Source of the DNA: Chrysoperla carnea | Taxonomy: Eukaryota > Arthropoda > Insecta > Neuroptera > Chrysopidae | Assembly: GCF_905475395.1 (NCBI RefSeq) | Contig: NC_058337.1 | Span: forward strand, 114,694,368 to 114,758,367 | Length of the DNA: 64,000 nt | Direction: 5' to 3' | In this document: piece by piece, positions 1-12,000 of the stretch | How positions within the stretch are numbered: position 1 is the first letter of the stretch | Layout: each line of letters begins with the position of its first letter | Notes under the pieces: generated by a model | What the model was told of the DNA's origin: nothing | Databases searched by the model: none | Seen by the model: the letters and a program-made list of their open reading frames with translations, nothing else | Program-made: the position numbers and the translations under genes

Positions 1-767
1 AACAAAAACAAATTGAAACGATGCCATATAAGATTAGGTGCCCTAGTTTTGCTTTCACACCGTGTTCAAAGTCAAAATTTCGCAAGGTGTATTAAAAAAA
101 AGCATTTTTTTTTTTGTAAATTTACTTTCAATTTTATCCAATTGTAAATTATCAAAATATGTTTACAGGCCTCTCTAACTTTATACTTGAATTCAAAAAC
201 TCCAAGATCATACACCCACTCCCCTCCCCATAAACTTTCCTTTTTTAAATTGGTTAAAAAAAATTCATTCTGTATCTTTTGAGGCTTTGTGAACGAACCT
301 CCTTAAATTTTAATACTATATATATTTTATTAATCCTAATTTATTGGTTGGATGCATATAACTTAAAATCGTGCGATTATTTTTAATAGGAAACGTTAGC
401 GAGGGGAAGTGGTTTAAGTTTAAGCTTACGCACGGTAAAATTATGTCGTTTGTGCATCTTAGTTTAGAAAGCTAAAAATTTTCTTGGTAGTTAGGGACAC
501 CATTGTGATCGAATTGTAAAATTTTATTCTATATAGGTCAAAATTTGTGCTGTTTTTACCTGTCTGTCAAGGAGTGGTTATATTTTTCGCGCTTATCATA
601 AAGTCTGAAGTGTCCTTAGATTAGTGTTTGAAAAAAAAGATAAAATGACGGATTTTTGCCGCTAAATAATACATAATACGTTAATTAAAAAAACAAAAAA
701 CAAACCTATCTAGTAGGGTATCAAAATAAAGGAAGGGGATACAAAACTATATAAGTTATCTGTTTAA

Positions 768-836
768 ATTTAATTAGGAGTAATATTTTGGAGTATTTTA
801 ATTAGGAGTAATATCTGTTTAAATTTAATTAGGAGT
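768..836. repeat. Short minisatellite built on TTTAATTAGGAGTAATAT
   Basis: The block TTTAATTAGGAGTAATAT occurs three times in about 70 bp. The outer two copies are preceded by ATCTGTTTAAA, and the middle one by a TTGGAGTA variant. This is a small tandem array with no coding sense. Confidence 0.85.
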
Positions 837-1566
837 AATATAATAAAAAGTTTTGATATTAATATTTTATGAATTAAAACATATAATTTAATAAATATAA
901 AATATTATTGATATGATTTTATCCAGTTTAACCATAATCGGCGCAATTTATACAAAACACCCGTATTTTTAATATGAATTAAATTTGATAGGTACTTTTT
1001 AGACAAGGGCCAGGAATAGTATTTGCCATTTTAGAACCCCTATTGTGGGAAGTAGGATAAGAGAGGTTGAAACCTGACAATTGTCATCGAGATCATTACA
1101 GATTCATTTTTGGCAATTGTGTGTGATTTTTTTCGCTTACATTATTATTTGAGGAAAAAAATTATAAATGAAATGATCGGATTGTGTTTAACAATTATCT
1201 TAAATTTTTTAGTAAACCATCCTGCAAGACAATTTAGTAAAATAATTATAATTCTTGAATGTACTAATCAATGATGACTCAAAACAATTATAAAAAAATT
1301 AATCTGTATTTGGTAATGTTTTTACTGAATACTGAATCATTTCTTTTAAATAAAACGTATTAGAATAAATACTTTTTTTAAAATGGGCTTAAAAATGTTG
1401 CAAAACTAAGTAAGATTAATATTGTGTCAGTTTCATAATTGAAACTGTATAAAAATAAGACTCGTTGAAAAAAATAAACTACTTATTTAAGGTTGATGGG
1501 ACAGTACACTGCAATTTTATCGGATTGGACAATCTAAATTTTTTAACACAAGTTACAAAATTTTAG

Positions 1567-1858
1567 TCAACTCTTGTTGCTCAGTTGGTTAAGGAGTAAC
1601 CAATTCCGTCCGCACTATGCCTAGGAAAGCGGGTTCGATTCCCACCGTCACAACACAAATTAATTTAATTAATAGTTATGATGGGCTGGTGTAGTGCATG
1701 GTATATGCATGAAGGAGGTGCACTCAGCCTCTGAAAATAATTGACGAGCTGATAAATGAAATTATCAGCGGAAAAGGTGGTAAAACACATATGGTATCAC
1801 AATGAGCTCTATAGCCTAAGTGTGTCCTTCGTGACAGCCAATATAACCTAACCTAACC
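1567..1858 (+). mobile_element. tRNA-derived SINE, copy 1, internally deleted
   Basis: The left end is a degraded tRNA-like promoter: an A box in GCTCAGTTGGTTAAGG and a B box in GGGTTCGATTCCC. It is followed by an AT-rich linker, the body segment GATGGGCTGGTGTAGTGCAT, and a tail of three CCTAA units. The same order of parts is found reverse-complemented at 59526-59830, which establishes a family. This copy lacks most of one arm of the internal palindrome seen in the other copy and carries about 30 extra bases near 1740. Degenerate flanking repeats (ACAAAATTTTAG and ACAATTATTTAG, 9 of 12 matching) may be the target-site duplication. Confidence 0.88.
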
Positions 1859-1961
1859 TACAATTATTTAGCTTGTGATTGAATTATTTAAAGGACTCAA
1901 CAATATTCGATAGGAAAATGGCTTTCTGTAAAACTTTTTCTAACCCATCCTAAAATTGTCT

Positions 1962-2006
1962 TTGGATCATTCTGATTAAAGGTTTGGATCATTCTGATCA
2001 AAGGAA
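1962..2006. repeat. 22-bp tandem duplication
   Basis: TTTGGATCATTCTGATTAAAGG is followed at once by a second copy differing by a single T-to-C change. It is a local two-copy duplication in non-coding DNA. Confidence 0.8.
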
Positions 2007-3388
2007 TGGAATTTGAGAAGCGATACCTTCTTTCAATACATTTACTCAAGCAAAACTTTCATTATCAGATACAAAATATTAGCGTCATTCATAAACAGTT
2101 TAAAAGTGATGACTTGGGCCAAAAAATTACAATGATAAACCATGATGTCGTCATTAATTGTGATTAATGAATAATCCATGTGATAAACTTTAAACTGTTT
2201 AATGTTTTGTGATCGCAGCTATTGTTTGCAGTATATTAGGTATAAAGCTTGCGTACATGTTTTTAAATTATTTAGAATTCAAATTAAATGTGAAGCCAAT
2301 TGTAGCTAGGACTTAAAAGACCAAGGACGAAGAACAGTTATAATACTATGACTAAGTTTTACATTAACTTTTTCCAAATAAAGATTCAGTGATTCTGGAA
2401 TATTACTACCGATTGAATATCTTCTCGAATGATTGCTGTCGCAACTTCCAGGATCTTGATTCAGAATAATATTATGGTAATTAATAAAGCATATGAATGT
2501 TAATTATCCCAGTTTTTCAGTGATAATAATTTTATTACCATACTTCAACTTTAATCGTAGTTTAATAGTTCTGTTATCTACTAGAATTTTGCAAACATTT
2601 TTTATTTCTTCCAATGTAAAATGACAGCCGTCGCTATTTTCAATGTATATAAATATTTCTTCCATAGCGAAACTCGATCCTTCATTTACAGAACGGGCGG
2701 CTTTATTTCAGGGCGATCGACCGATTATAATTTTACATTTTTTGTTTTTCTCCAAATGATAGCACTCTTGCTCTTCAAATTTGTAAGAATTTTGTGCATT
2801 TACATTCAGTACTTGAAAGTGAACCAATTTAAAAAAAAATAAATAACTCCTGTAATTTAATGCAGAAAAAATTTCTATGATGCCTGTACTACAATTGACT
2901 CATTATTTTAATAAGAATATAATGAACTTTTTCTACGGGGTAAAAGAGCATTTGGTGAATTACTCATTTTTTTTGTTCTAAGAAGAAAGAAATCATACTC
3001 GTTTTGCAAAACTGTTCATGCTAAATATCTATTACTCAACACTGAGAATATTGAAAAATACCTGAGATAAACATTTTAAGAATATTTTTATTTCTTAAAA
3101 TTTTGTCGATAGAGTTTACAGTTTATTAATATGGTATTAAAAGTACAAAATAATTTTTCTCTACATTCAATCTTGTAATCAGTTTCTTAAACAACCACCC
3201 AATACTTATAACACTGAAATATTGCATTACATGTTAAATATTACATGTTAAAAAAGTATGTTTTCTTATTTTCTTAATCTATATTAAATTAAAGACAGAA
3301 AATCTCCATTCACGCAAGCCAAACGCATGTTTTCTCGTGACCTCCACCATTAAAATTTCTATTTTGAATTTTTTCGAATTTTAATATA

Positions 3389-3450
3389 CAGTAATACCTC
3401 AAAATTACGCGATAGACGAACCTAGTGACCATAAGTTGAATTCGCGTATT
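3389..3450 (+). mobile_element. Solo pogo/Tigger-like transposon end
   Basis: The stretch starting CAGTAATACCTCAAAATTACG resembles the terminal repeats of pogo/Tigger elements, which typically begin CAG and contain a TTACGCGA-like core. A partly inverted core (GAATTCGCGTA) follows within 50 bp, but I found no matching far terminus. It may be a truncated element or a chance resemblance. Confidence 0.35.
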
Positions 3451-3721
3451 TGTGACGGCTATATGTCTCATCCATGATAAAAAAATGGAAATGCATAATT
3501 TAAAATTACCCCTTGGATAGACCACACTTTTGTTTTCGTAGGACATTTTTAAAAACAACACATTTCACCAGTAGGGATTTTGCTTTGCTGGCTAGACTAC
3601 TTGTGATGAACCTCTACTGATGAAATATAATAATTTTTGAGACATTTTTACCAAAATATAGGCTAGGAAGTAAATTAGCTAAAAGTATAAGCTCTTAATA
3701 AAGGAATCATGTTTCGCATTT

Positions 3722-4270
3722 TTATACCATGTATATATGAAATATACATAGTATATTAAGTTTAGTCCCAAGTTTGTAACGCTTAAAAATAATGATGCTA
3801 GGAAAAAAATTTTGTCATAGGTGTTCATAAAATCACCTAATTAGTCCATTTCCGGTTGTCCGTCCGTCCGTCCGTCTGTGGACACGATAATTCAAAAACG
3901 AAAAAAGATATCGAGCTGAAATAGCGTACTCAGAACGTAAAAAGTGAGGTCAAGTTCGTAAATGAGCATCATAGGTCAATTGGGTCTTGGGTCCGTAGGA
4001 CCCATTTTGTAAACCGTTAGAGATTGAACAAAAAATGTTCCTTATCAAAAATTAAACAACTTTTGTTTGAAACATTTTTTCGTAAACATCACTGTTTACC
4101 CGTGAGAGCGCCAATTAGGCGGAAATTTTATAATATGTACTATACTTGATTATCAGTTATGTATGTGTCACATGTTTGTATGTGTAATGTGATAAAGAAA
4201 TCAACACTGACTATGCATGGTATTTCAACAATTAACTCAGTCAATTGATTGTTTTCACTTGTTAAATAAA
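3722..4270 (+). repeat. Interspersed ~520-bp repeat family, copy A
   Basis: This block begins TTTATACCATGTATATATGA and ends near TGATTGTTTTCACTTGTTAA. It contains the landmarks AATTAGTCCATTTCCGGTTG, a run of CCGT units, GGGTCCGTAGGACCC and CATCACTGTTTACCCGTGAG. All of these recur in the same order, reverse-complemented, at 44966-45475, and the 3' part recurs at 46629-46860. Copies differ by many substitutions, so the insertions are not recent. No ORF of useful length is present. The class is unknown to me; it behaves like a non-autonomous dispersed element. Confidence 0.85.
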
Positions 4271-4844
4271 ATTTAAAAAATTTTCAATCAATATAGTAAC
4301 AAATTTTTCTAAAATTCTACAACATATATTTACTTATACAGATATGTAATTAAAAATTACTTTTATTAATTTCAATAGTATTAGATTTATTAAAAAAGGA
4401 AATAAAATATTTCGTTGTTACAAAAATTAATGATTTACATACATTTGTATATAGAACATAAGACACTTGTCGCCATAAAAACATTATATTATAGTGTCGT
4501 CATTATTGGATCTGATATTTTACAACAGGTTGTATTTATTGAAACTGTACATATAAAATAAGGAAAGATCTTGTAACATAGATATTGAAAACAATGAAGA
4601 TGGGGCTTTCGTTGGCCCACTCAAGCGAAAAAAGAACTCATTTACCTTAGACTTCCTTAACCATTCATGTGAACAATTGACATCTTTTCGCACTTCTTGA
4701 AATGTATACTATTAAAAGCATATATGCAACTCTAAAAATTACAAACTGTACGCAATGGTGTTATTACTTAAATAAAATTTGTCCTTGATTCAAAAAATCT
4801 AAAAATGTTGTAAATTTCTTGAGTGGTATTAATTTAAAAACTCT

Positions 4845-5140
4845 CTAGTTTTACTGTGAGGTATCTTTATTATATCGAAAAACCATTCTCGCTTATCGCT
4901 GGCAAAGTGTTTTTGTACCTTGTTTCCTAAATGGTATCAATACAAAGTTACTGTAAACGTACATAAATTTAATTTTCTCTACTAAACGTACAAATGACTT
5001 TATTTAGAGTTTTTATTAATTTCTTGTGTAATTTTTATCAACTCTCCAAGTTTAATTATCTTTATTATGTTGCAAAATCGATCTCGCTTATCGCTGGGCA
5101 AGCCGGTTACGAAATTCTTTCTTCCGTTTACGTAGTATTT
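4845..5140. repeat. Diverged local direct duplication
   Basis: Two blocks about 200 bp apart share TATCTTTATTAT, then a variable stretch, then TCTCGCTTATCGCTGG (4862-4905 and 5058-5100). Flanking CTCTC(T/C)A-GTTT-A sequence also aligns. This looks like an old segmental duplication of about 200 bp. Confidence 0.6.
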
Positions 5141-6632
5141 GTCTTCTAGTAACTTCTTTTTTAGACAATAATAAACTAATTTGGCTATAATAGGTACGGA
5201 TTGTAGGATATACACAATTTTTTACTAATTTTCGTTTTTTGATGATTTTCTAGACATCCTGTAATCTGATCATTCGTATATGAATTCACTTAGTCTATGC
5301 ATCTCCAGCAACCAGTTTATTTTTATCAATAATATTTTTAGTTTTCACACTAATTAATCACCAAATCATTAAACACAAATGCTGATAAAATATCAATATC
5401 ATTTACAAAACTGGCAAAAAACAATTTTTTACTGGATGTAATCCTCGTTCCGAATTTGGGCAGAAAAATTTACCAAACATTTCTTTATTATTATTGGTTA
5501 ATTTATAAAATTAATTAACATGATAAAAAAAGATTTTTTGTATGATTATAGTTTATAATATGGAAGTTTATCAGAATTGTGGATTTTTTTTTGTAATGTT
5601 AAAATTATCTTTCAAAATGAAATTAATATGACCTTTAAATAAACAATTTTAATTGTTGATAAATAAATTAAATTATGCATATAATTAATTTTACGAAGTG
5701 TATCCGTTGCCAACGTCGGGAAATTTTCTTCACTTTAATTTACGGCAGTTACTGTGAGAGTATGGGATATGTTTTTGAAAAAAAAGATGAGAAAATAATA
5801 TAGAATTAGAAGCGCCTATGGAGAGCTTTCGTACTATGACCAGTTGTATATATTGTGGCTGCTTTTCGTCAAATGTGTAGAGCCTTATTTTTCTTTTCGC
5901 AAGTAGCTCCAGACCAAAATCAAAAGTATTTCCTAACACTCGAAAGAGTTGTGTTAGGCTAAAAAAATGTTTTCCCATTTTTAGAATTTTTAACATGGTG
6001 GTTTACGGAAGTAATCAGAACCTTATACAACTCCTTTTTAAAAATTTTCGAACAATTAAATTATAATTTTGAAAAGGGTCTTAAAGTACATGAAATTTTG
6101 TTGTCATTCTTTGAAATTAATCGAAAAAAGTCTCTTTTGTGGTCGTAAAATATATTTTTTGTACCATGATAGTAAAATCATTTGTGATTGTTTATTGTCA
6201 GACTGCGGTAACTGAAATACTTCCTAAAATTTAACATTTATTAAAGAAATTAACAAAATTGCTTCCTTAATTTTAACGTTATTAAGGAAATTAAATTTAT
6301 TTAAATATAAAATAATTCCCTTACCTATTCTTTATTATTTTTTAACCTATTTTAAAAAAGAAAGAAAGTTGTCAATTTCCCTGTAATTACTTTCTAATTT
6401 AAGCAAGCATTACTACGTAGCTTTAACAAGGATATACCTGATAGACGATGATCCGAGATTGATGGTTCTCCTTTTTACAAGGAAATATTGATGATACCTT
6501 CAGTGTACAGATTAAACTTTCCACCCTACCATTTAAATTTATTGTTAAAAAGTTATCATACAGGTGGTGAGCTTTTCATATAAACTTAATTCTTTTTAGT
6601 TTGTTTTTAAACATTATTTATTTTTGTTTCAG

Positions 6633-6701
6633 GCAATAATGGGAAAGAAAATTCAAAAAAAGATAAAGATACGTTATCACCTTCGGGAAATTCAGTAAAT
6701 G
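6633..6701 (+). CDS. Internal coding exon of an unidentified gene
   Basis: A pyrimidine-rich acceptor (TTTTTGTTTCAG) precedes the exon and a consensus donor (GTAAGT) follows. Of the three frames, two have stop codons; the open one uses the first two bases as the end of a split codon and reads NNGKENSKKDKDTLSPSG then NSVN, leaving one G. That G joins the GT at 20302 to make a glycine, so the two exons splice in frame. The 69-nt length is divisible by three with the same phase at both ends, so skipping the exon would keep the frame. The product is polar, lysine/serine-rich and probably disordered. I do not recognise the protein; upstream exons are outside the window or not visible. Confidence 0.7.
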
Positions 6702-7190
6702 GTAAGTTTTCGATTTTTCTTATTAACTTTTAGTTACTTCGTATCATATTCCCTAAAATGTTTTGGCTATGTTAGGTTCAACGACTCCATCAAAAGTGTA
6801 GACCTTTACTCAAAGAATTAAGCTCCATTGAAAAACCTTTGAACCTTTCTTAAACCTTTGCTTTAAGTTTTTGCAATGCTCATTATTTTCCCGCTGTTTA
6901 ATTCCGCTTCCTTTTTAAATCAGCTTTTATTGTTATTAAGCGTAGGTATTGTATGTACCCAATGTTTCCACCCACAATTTAAATAATTTCATTTTATCTG
7001 TGTATTTATTTGTTCGTTGCATCATTGGTCTCTGAACCAATTTTAATGCGATGTTTTTTATATTTAAAGGCTGCTGGTTTAATCGGAAGAATCGTTGATT
7101 TCTCAACGGTTTTTCAACTCGTATTGTTTTAACAAAGGTAGGATTTTTTTTTGGTACCTACACAAAAAGAGCACTGAATTTTCAAAACAT

Positions 7191-7620
7191 GTAGGACCAG
7201 ATTTAGTATTTGACAGACATTTCAGAATGGGTTGATGTGAATGCGGTTGGAAAGGTCGTGTTCAATAAATTTTTCCTCTAAGAAGATTTTCATAGCAGAG
7301 GAAATTGATGAATATTTCATTGAGTACGATATTCGGAAAAGAAAATAATAGCAAAAAAAATTATTTGTCTAGCACTCGAAAAAACGTGATATTCGTTGCC
7401 AGACACCTTAAAAATGGCAATTTTCGATGGGAAGGATGACGTAGAATCTGCCTGGTTGAGTGTCGACCCAATTAAAAATTTTTTAGTACTTCAGAAGTAG
7501 AAATTCCCATTTGAATTATGTGTAGAGGAAAAAGTCTTGCGGCACGACTGCGGAACCGGCTTTTAAACCATCCGTTCTAAAATGACTATCAAATATTACA
7601 CCTGACCCTTAGACCCTACG
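7191..7620. mobile_element. TIR element, GTATTTGACA family, copy 2
   Basis: The left end reads GTAGGACCAGATTTAGTATT then TGACAGACATTTCAGAATGG. The right end, reverse-complemented, contains AAGGGTCAGGTGTAATATTT and GATAGTCATTTTAGAACGG. The two termini therefore form an inverted repeat of about 40 bp. The same termini and part of the interior occur at 34423-34656, with the left end alone at 19646. There is no coding capacity; it is likely a non-autonomous DNA transposon. Confidence 0.8.
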
Positions 7621-8742
7621 GCGTCGTTATGGAGAGTAGCATGAGAGACATATAGGTAAGGTGTTTACTTAGAAGAAAGAATTCCCTTCCTTCACTTTGA
7701 GAAAACATCAACTCAATGTCATTCATGCCACCCCGAAGCGACGACGTAGTCTAGACCTATTGGGTACATTTTGCACTAAATTTTTTTATAATTTTACTAA
7801 TCAACTCTCAATACTGCAGGATAAAATGTCATTTGTCCTCAATTCCTTACAATATATTGATGAACAAAGAGACAACCTTGATTTTCAAATGTATTACGTA
7901 GAATTTTTAATTGTTTTAAAAGGTTTTTGTTTTTAATAAATTTATTTAGTGAAGTTAAAAAAAAACATAATGTTTTAACTAACATTTTAATTTAATTAAG
8001 TGATTGGCAAACAGTGAAACACACACACATTGTAAAACTCTCAATAATTATTATTTGAAATTTTAACTCACTATAATATAATCTTCTCGTGCGTTTTATG
8101 TTTTGTGTACTTAACTGTTAAGCTAAGCGAAATTGACACATCTATTGTTAGAAAAACATAATGGAAAATGAAGGGGGTAGTAGCCTTTTGTGTACCAGTG
8201 CCGTGTTGTTTTCTCGTTACTAGAAATTTTTATGCGAAATCTGACGATCAAGTCATAAACTAAATGATAGATCGGTAATCTTTAGACAAAAAATTACACT
8301 GTTTTATACGGCGTAAAAAATCATATAAAACTAATAATATATTCCTTACTCATCATTTTCTTAAAGTGAAAGTGACTCAAAAATGCATACTTCGTTGTCA
8401 ATTAGATTTTAACGCGGTCAATTTTATCGACCTGGCGCACTCTTCTTTTTAATTATCGCGCCTTTTCCACCTTCTACTCGCTGTACTCGAAATTGAATTT
8501 TGGAACTCATGCGCCAATAGAACTCAATTGGCTTTTTGATCCTGAAATTGTTGACCATAGATACTGTTGCTTTTTGTGTAAAAAAACAAGCAATTGAAAT
8601 TATTGAAAACGAAAATGTAAGTATCAGGATACTGTTCAAGTTGATATGATATGAATATCAATCAGAGTAAGAAACTGCATTGTCGGACAGTAGGTACGTC
8701 AAAAATCCACTCAAAACATATCTTAGATAAACCATGTCTGAA

Positions 8743-9080
8743 CAGTGGCGGTTTTAGGTGCGGCAAACCTGGAGCATCGCCCAGTGCCTCGCACTAAAAA
8801 AAGCTCCTGCACACACAAGAGGTGGGTAATTTAAACGATCTAGATTCTAGAGTATTCAAAATAACGTGAAAACAAGTGCTGAAAGATTGTTCTAAAAATT
8901 AAAATTGATCAAAAACTATTTGAGATCAACTAGGGCTTAGGATATTTCGCGCTTTACTGATTTCGGCACTGTCATCGAAACATTTGCAAAACAAAACACT
9001 CGCAAGATTAATTTTTATGTCTAAAAAGGCCTAGCAAAAAGGGTACGGCCCAGCGCCTCGCATTGGCTAACGCCGGTACT
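8743..9080. mobile_element. Non-autonomous DNA transposon with perfect 9-bp flanking duplication
   Basis: The 338-bp block starts CAGTGGCGGTTTTAGG and ends CTAACGCCGGTACT, a loose inverted repeat. It is flanked on both sides by the identical ATGTCTGAA (8734-8742 and 9081-9089). An 8- or 9-bp duplication and a CAGTG start fit a hAT-like element, while 9 bp would also fit a Mutator-like one. Inside, a sequence of the form CCCAGYGCCTCGCA appears near both ends in the same orientation. There is no ORF of note. Confidence 0.8.
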
Positions 9081-9467
9081 ATGTCTGAAGATAGGCTAAA
9101 CGGTTTTGTCTCACTCCTCTACTCCTCTAACATTGATTTGTGCAAATACAACGACAAAGACTAGGCTGTGCCAATCTTCGTCTGGTCTATTATAAATATA
9201 TCAAGTTTATGAAAAAAACATACATAATATTAATTCCATTTAGATAAGATAAAACACTTTTTGTTTTAATTCAAAAAATTCTAGTGAAATTTATTTTTAA
9301 ATTTGTTACCAACCTTCTAGTTTTTAAGTTAAATCATTGCGATTAATTGTTATTCATTTTATTGATCCGATTGACCTAAAATAATCCGACAATAATAAAC
9401 ATTGTGTCAATAATAAATCTTCTTTAAGGTATTCCTTTGTTTGAGACGATTTTACAATTAATTATCG

Positions 9468-9566
9468 TTCAACGATATTCGTTTTTATGTATTTCTGTAG
9501 AGCTTTTAGCAGCACAGTCCATAGGAAATACGTTTGATAACTAGTGCCTTAACGAATATCGTTGAA
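9468..9566. repeat. Perfect 16-bp inverted repeat with ~67-bp spacer
   Basis: TTCAACGATATTCGTT (9468-9483) is matched exactly by AACGAATATCGTTGAA (9551-9566). The flanks are also partly complementary (TTATCG and ATAATCC). It could be a small MITE or a foldable hairpin. Confidence 0.7.
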
Positions 9567-11880
9567 TAATCCTTTGGCGCAAAAATTTTTATTTCTTCAA
9601 AAATCAAATCAAATCACTTAGTGACAACAAAAGCCAAACCTTCATTATTAATTTCCAAGGCTAATCAAAAATTTATTATACTTCCGATGTTCTCAAAATT
9701 AGTTTTTCACTGAAACGTCAATTTGTTTATGGAATTTCTTCTATTTGATGTTTAAAAAGTAGCACTCTTGCCTGTTCCCTGTCATCCTATCATCGTTCGA
9801 GAACATTCGGAAAAAACTTGGACAACGTACAACAGATAAACTTAATTTTTTTTGTTTGTTTAGTTTGATAATAACTAAAATTTAAGGAGGGTTTTCATCA
9901 TTTTTTGATAAAAAATTTAAAAAGAAAAAGCAGTAGGTAGTGAATTAAATTTATGGCAATTTTTGCTATAAAACATAAAAACATCGCTTACTGTAGCGAC
10001 TTTGTTAATGTTATCTTATCAATGTATAAAATTTTATATTGATACATTAAAAATATTACTTTTAAATAAGTAAAAGCAATTGACTATTTATTGCTTACTA
10101 CATTCATTTACTAAAAAATGTTCTACCACTCAACTTGCCAGTGTAGGTAGAAGTTAAAATGAATTTTCAAAAATTTCTTTTCAAATAATTAATTCTTAGC
10201 CCTAAAATTATTTCTATAAATTTTAGAGCTAGGATTTTCTACAAATTTATGGTTTATGGAAGAGATAATTTATGTTCTGATAACAGATTGGACCTAGTTT
10301 TCCAGGTTGCATTACTAGCCAATTTAGATCCTAAAGCAAATCCTTAGATTTTTAGAAGAGGTTAAACCTCATAAAAAATTTCAAACATCTGGGGTTTGAA
10401 TAGATCAAATTTGTGGTTAAAGGTGTGCAATATACCTTCCACATGTAGTGGATCAAATTACATTAATTATTTAATTAATTTTTAAATGGTCATAAAAATG
10501 TAAAAGTATGCTTTTTCTAAAGTATTCTTAAATTATTATAAATTATTAATTATTACAATAATTGAAGTATTTTCTTACAATTTTCAGTAATCAACGACAC
10601 TAGTAAGGCGGATAATATTTAATTGATATCTTTATCAAGGTTTTTGTTATTATATTGATAGATTATTAACCAAATAACACACCGCTATTAAAAACGCCTC
10701 TCATAGTTAATTTTTGTACGATACCCGAAATTGAATCTTGCGAGACTCCTTCCTTCTAAATTCTCAGACTGCAAAACGCTTTCTGCAAAATATTGAAAAA
10801 TACAAAAATATTGAAAAATATAATTTTATAGAATAAATAAACTTTTCGTTAATTTTGCTCCTTAGTATAAAATCTTTGAATTTAAATTTTTTTATTCACT
10901 TTTACATCTGCTTGCTATACTTCCAACCAAAAAGACCTTGAATTTTTTTTTGCAATAGTTGAATGATCTCTTTAGGGGAAAAATTTGGTATTAAAAAAAA
11001 ATTATCTAACTATAAAACATTCTGTTTGGTCTGGTCTGTCTGCCTGAAGATGTTGTGCCCAACAAGCTTGAAGAATAATTTTATATTCGAAATATTATAA
11101 ACACAAAAAAAAAAGTGTTATTTTGTTTTAATTGACCTTGCCAATGAAACTTTATCAGAAAAAAACAACGGATATGATGCAAACGAAACTCGACCTAGAC
11201 CGTAAGATAGTGACAGATTTGGATATATGAGTTCCTCAGTTTTAGTTTGAAAGAGACTGAAAAGGTTGACTAAAACATCAAAAAATATCTGAGACTCGAT
11301 TAGCAGAACATTTCGAAACTACTTCTAAAATACCGAATATTTTCTTATTTCCCAAGGTACTTCTCAAGGTAATCATTTTGTTACTTCTATTCCAGAATTC
11401 ATTATTCAACATGGCACAGGCAAAAAAATTATAGTTGTTTCGAATAATGGAAATCGAATTTGCGATATGTTCCACGCGGAAATCTCTGAAATGTTTTACT
11501 CTCTCTTGTCAAAACTCACACTTTTATCGTTACCTTACAGTCTAATATTGGGAATTTTTTTGGAAGATATTATTTTAAAAATTGGAGTATTATTTTGTTC
11601 CATTTTCCATTTTAGTTTCGTAATCCCAGTAATGTAAAAAAAATAGATGCTTGTTTATAGAAAAAAAAAGTTTGTCAAGTGACTTTTACTACTGCACTTT
11701 GCGGGAGTAATCCAAACAAATCTTTCCTAACGTTAAAAGTGTATTCTGTGTATTTAACGTTTGTGAATTAACCACGTGTGGTCTTGCTATGTTTATGCAT
11801 TTTATTCAGGAACGTATCTGTCAGAAGGATATATTGGATCGTCGTAGCATATTTTAGGTATACTGGCAAACTATCATGTA

Positions 11881-12000
11881 TACTCAATGTCAAAAAAAAT
11901 GCTCGTTTTAAAACATTCTAAGTGTTACTATTATAACATAACATATGATGAGTACGCTTAGAATGTTTTAACTGGGACATTTTTTTTTTGACAGTGAGTA
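11881..12000. mobile_element. 120-bp palindromic MITE flanked by TA
   Basis: The left arm begins TACTCAATGTCAAAAAAAAT and contains TTAAAACATTCTAAG. The right arm, reverse-complemented, begins TACTCACTGTCAAAAAAAAA and contains TTAAAACATTCTAAG. The arms cover nearly the whole element. TA dinucleotides sit directly outside both ends (11879-11880 and 12001-12002), as expected for Tc1/mariner-type insertion. Confidence 0.85.

Larger units (their letters stand above)
1..6632. other. Repeat-bearing non-coding stretch upstream of the first recognised exon
   Basis: No exon could be supported here; open frames are short (under 90 codons) and look like chance in AT-rich DNA. If the plus-strand gene with exons at 6633 and 20302 starts further left, this stretch is at least partly its intron. 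It contains a short minisatellite (about 770-840), a solo transposon end (about 1012-1055), a SINE (1567-1858), a 22-bp tandem repeat (about 1962-2006), a pogo/Tigger-like end (about 3389), a ~520-bp interspersed repeat (3722-4270) and a diverged local duplication (about 4845-5140). The rest is featureless AT-rich sequence. Confidence 0.6.

Noticed and set aside
1012-1055. Possible fourth member of the GTATTTGACA TIR family
   Set aside because: GGGCCAGGAATAGTATTTG is similar, but the match is short and no interior or far end is seen, so it is not listed as an element.
1840-1860. Telomeric repeat tract (CCTAA)n
   Set aside because: Only three units, at the end of a SINE; it is not a telomere or an interstitial telomere array.
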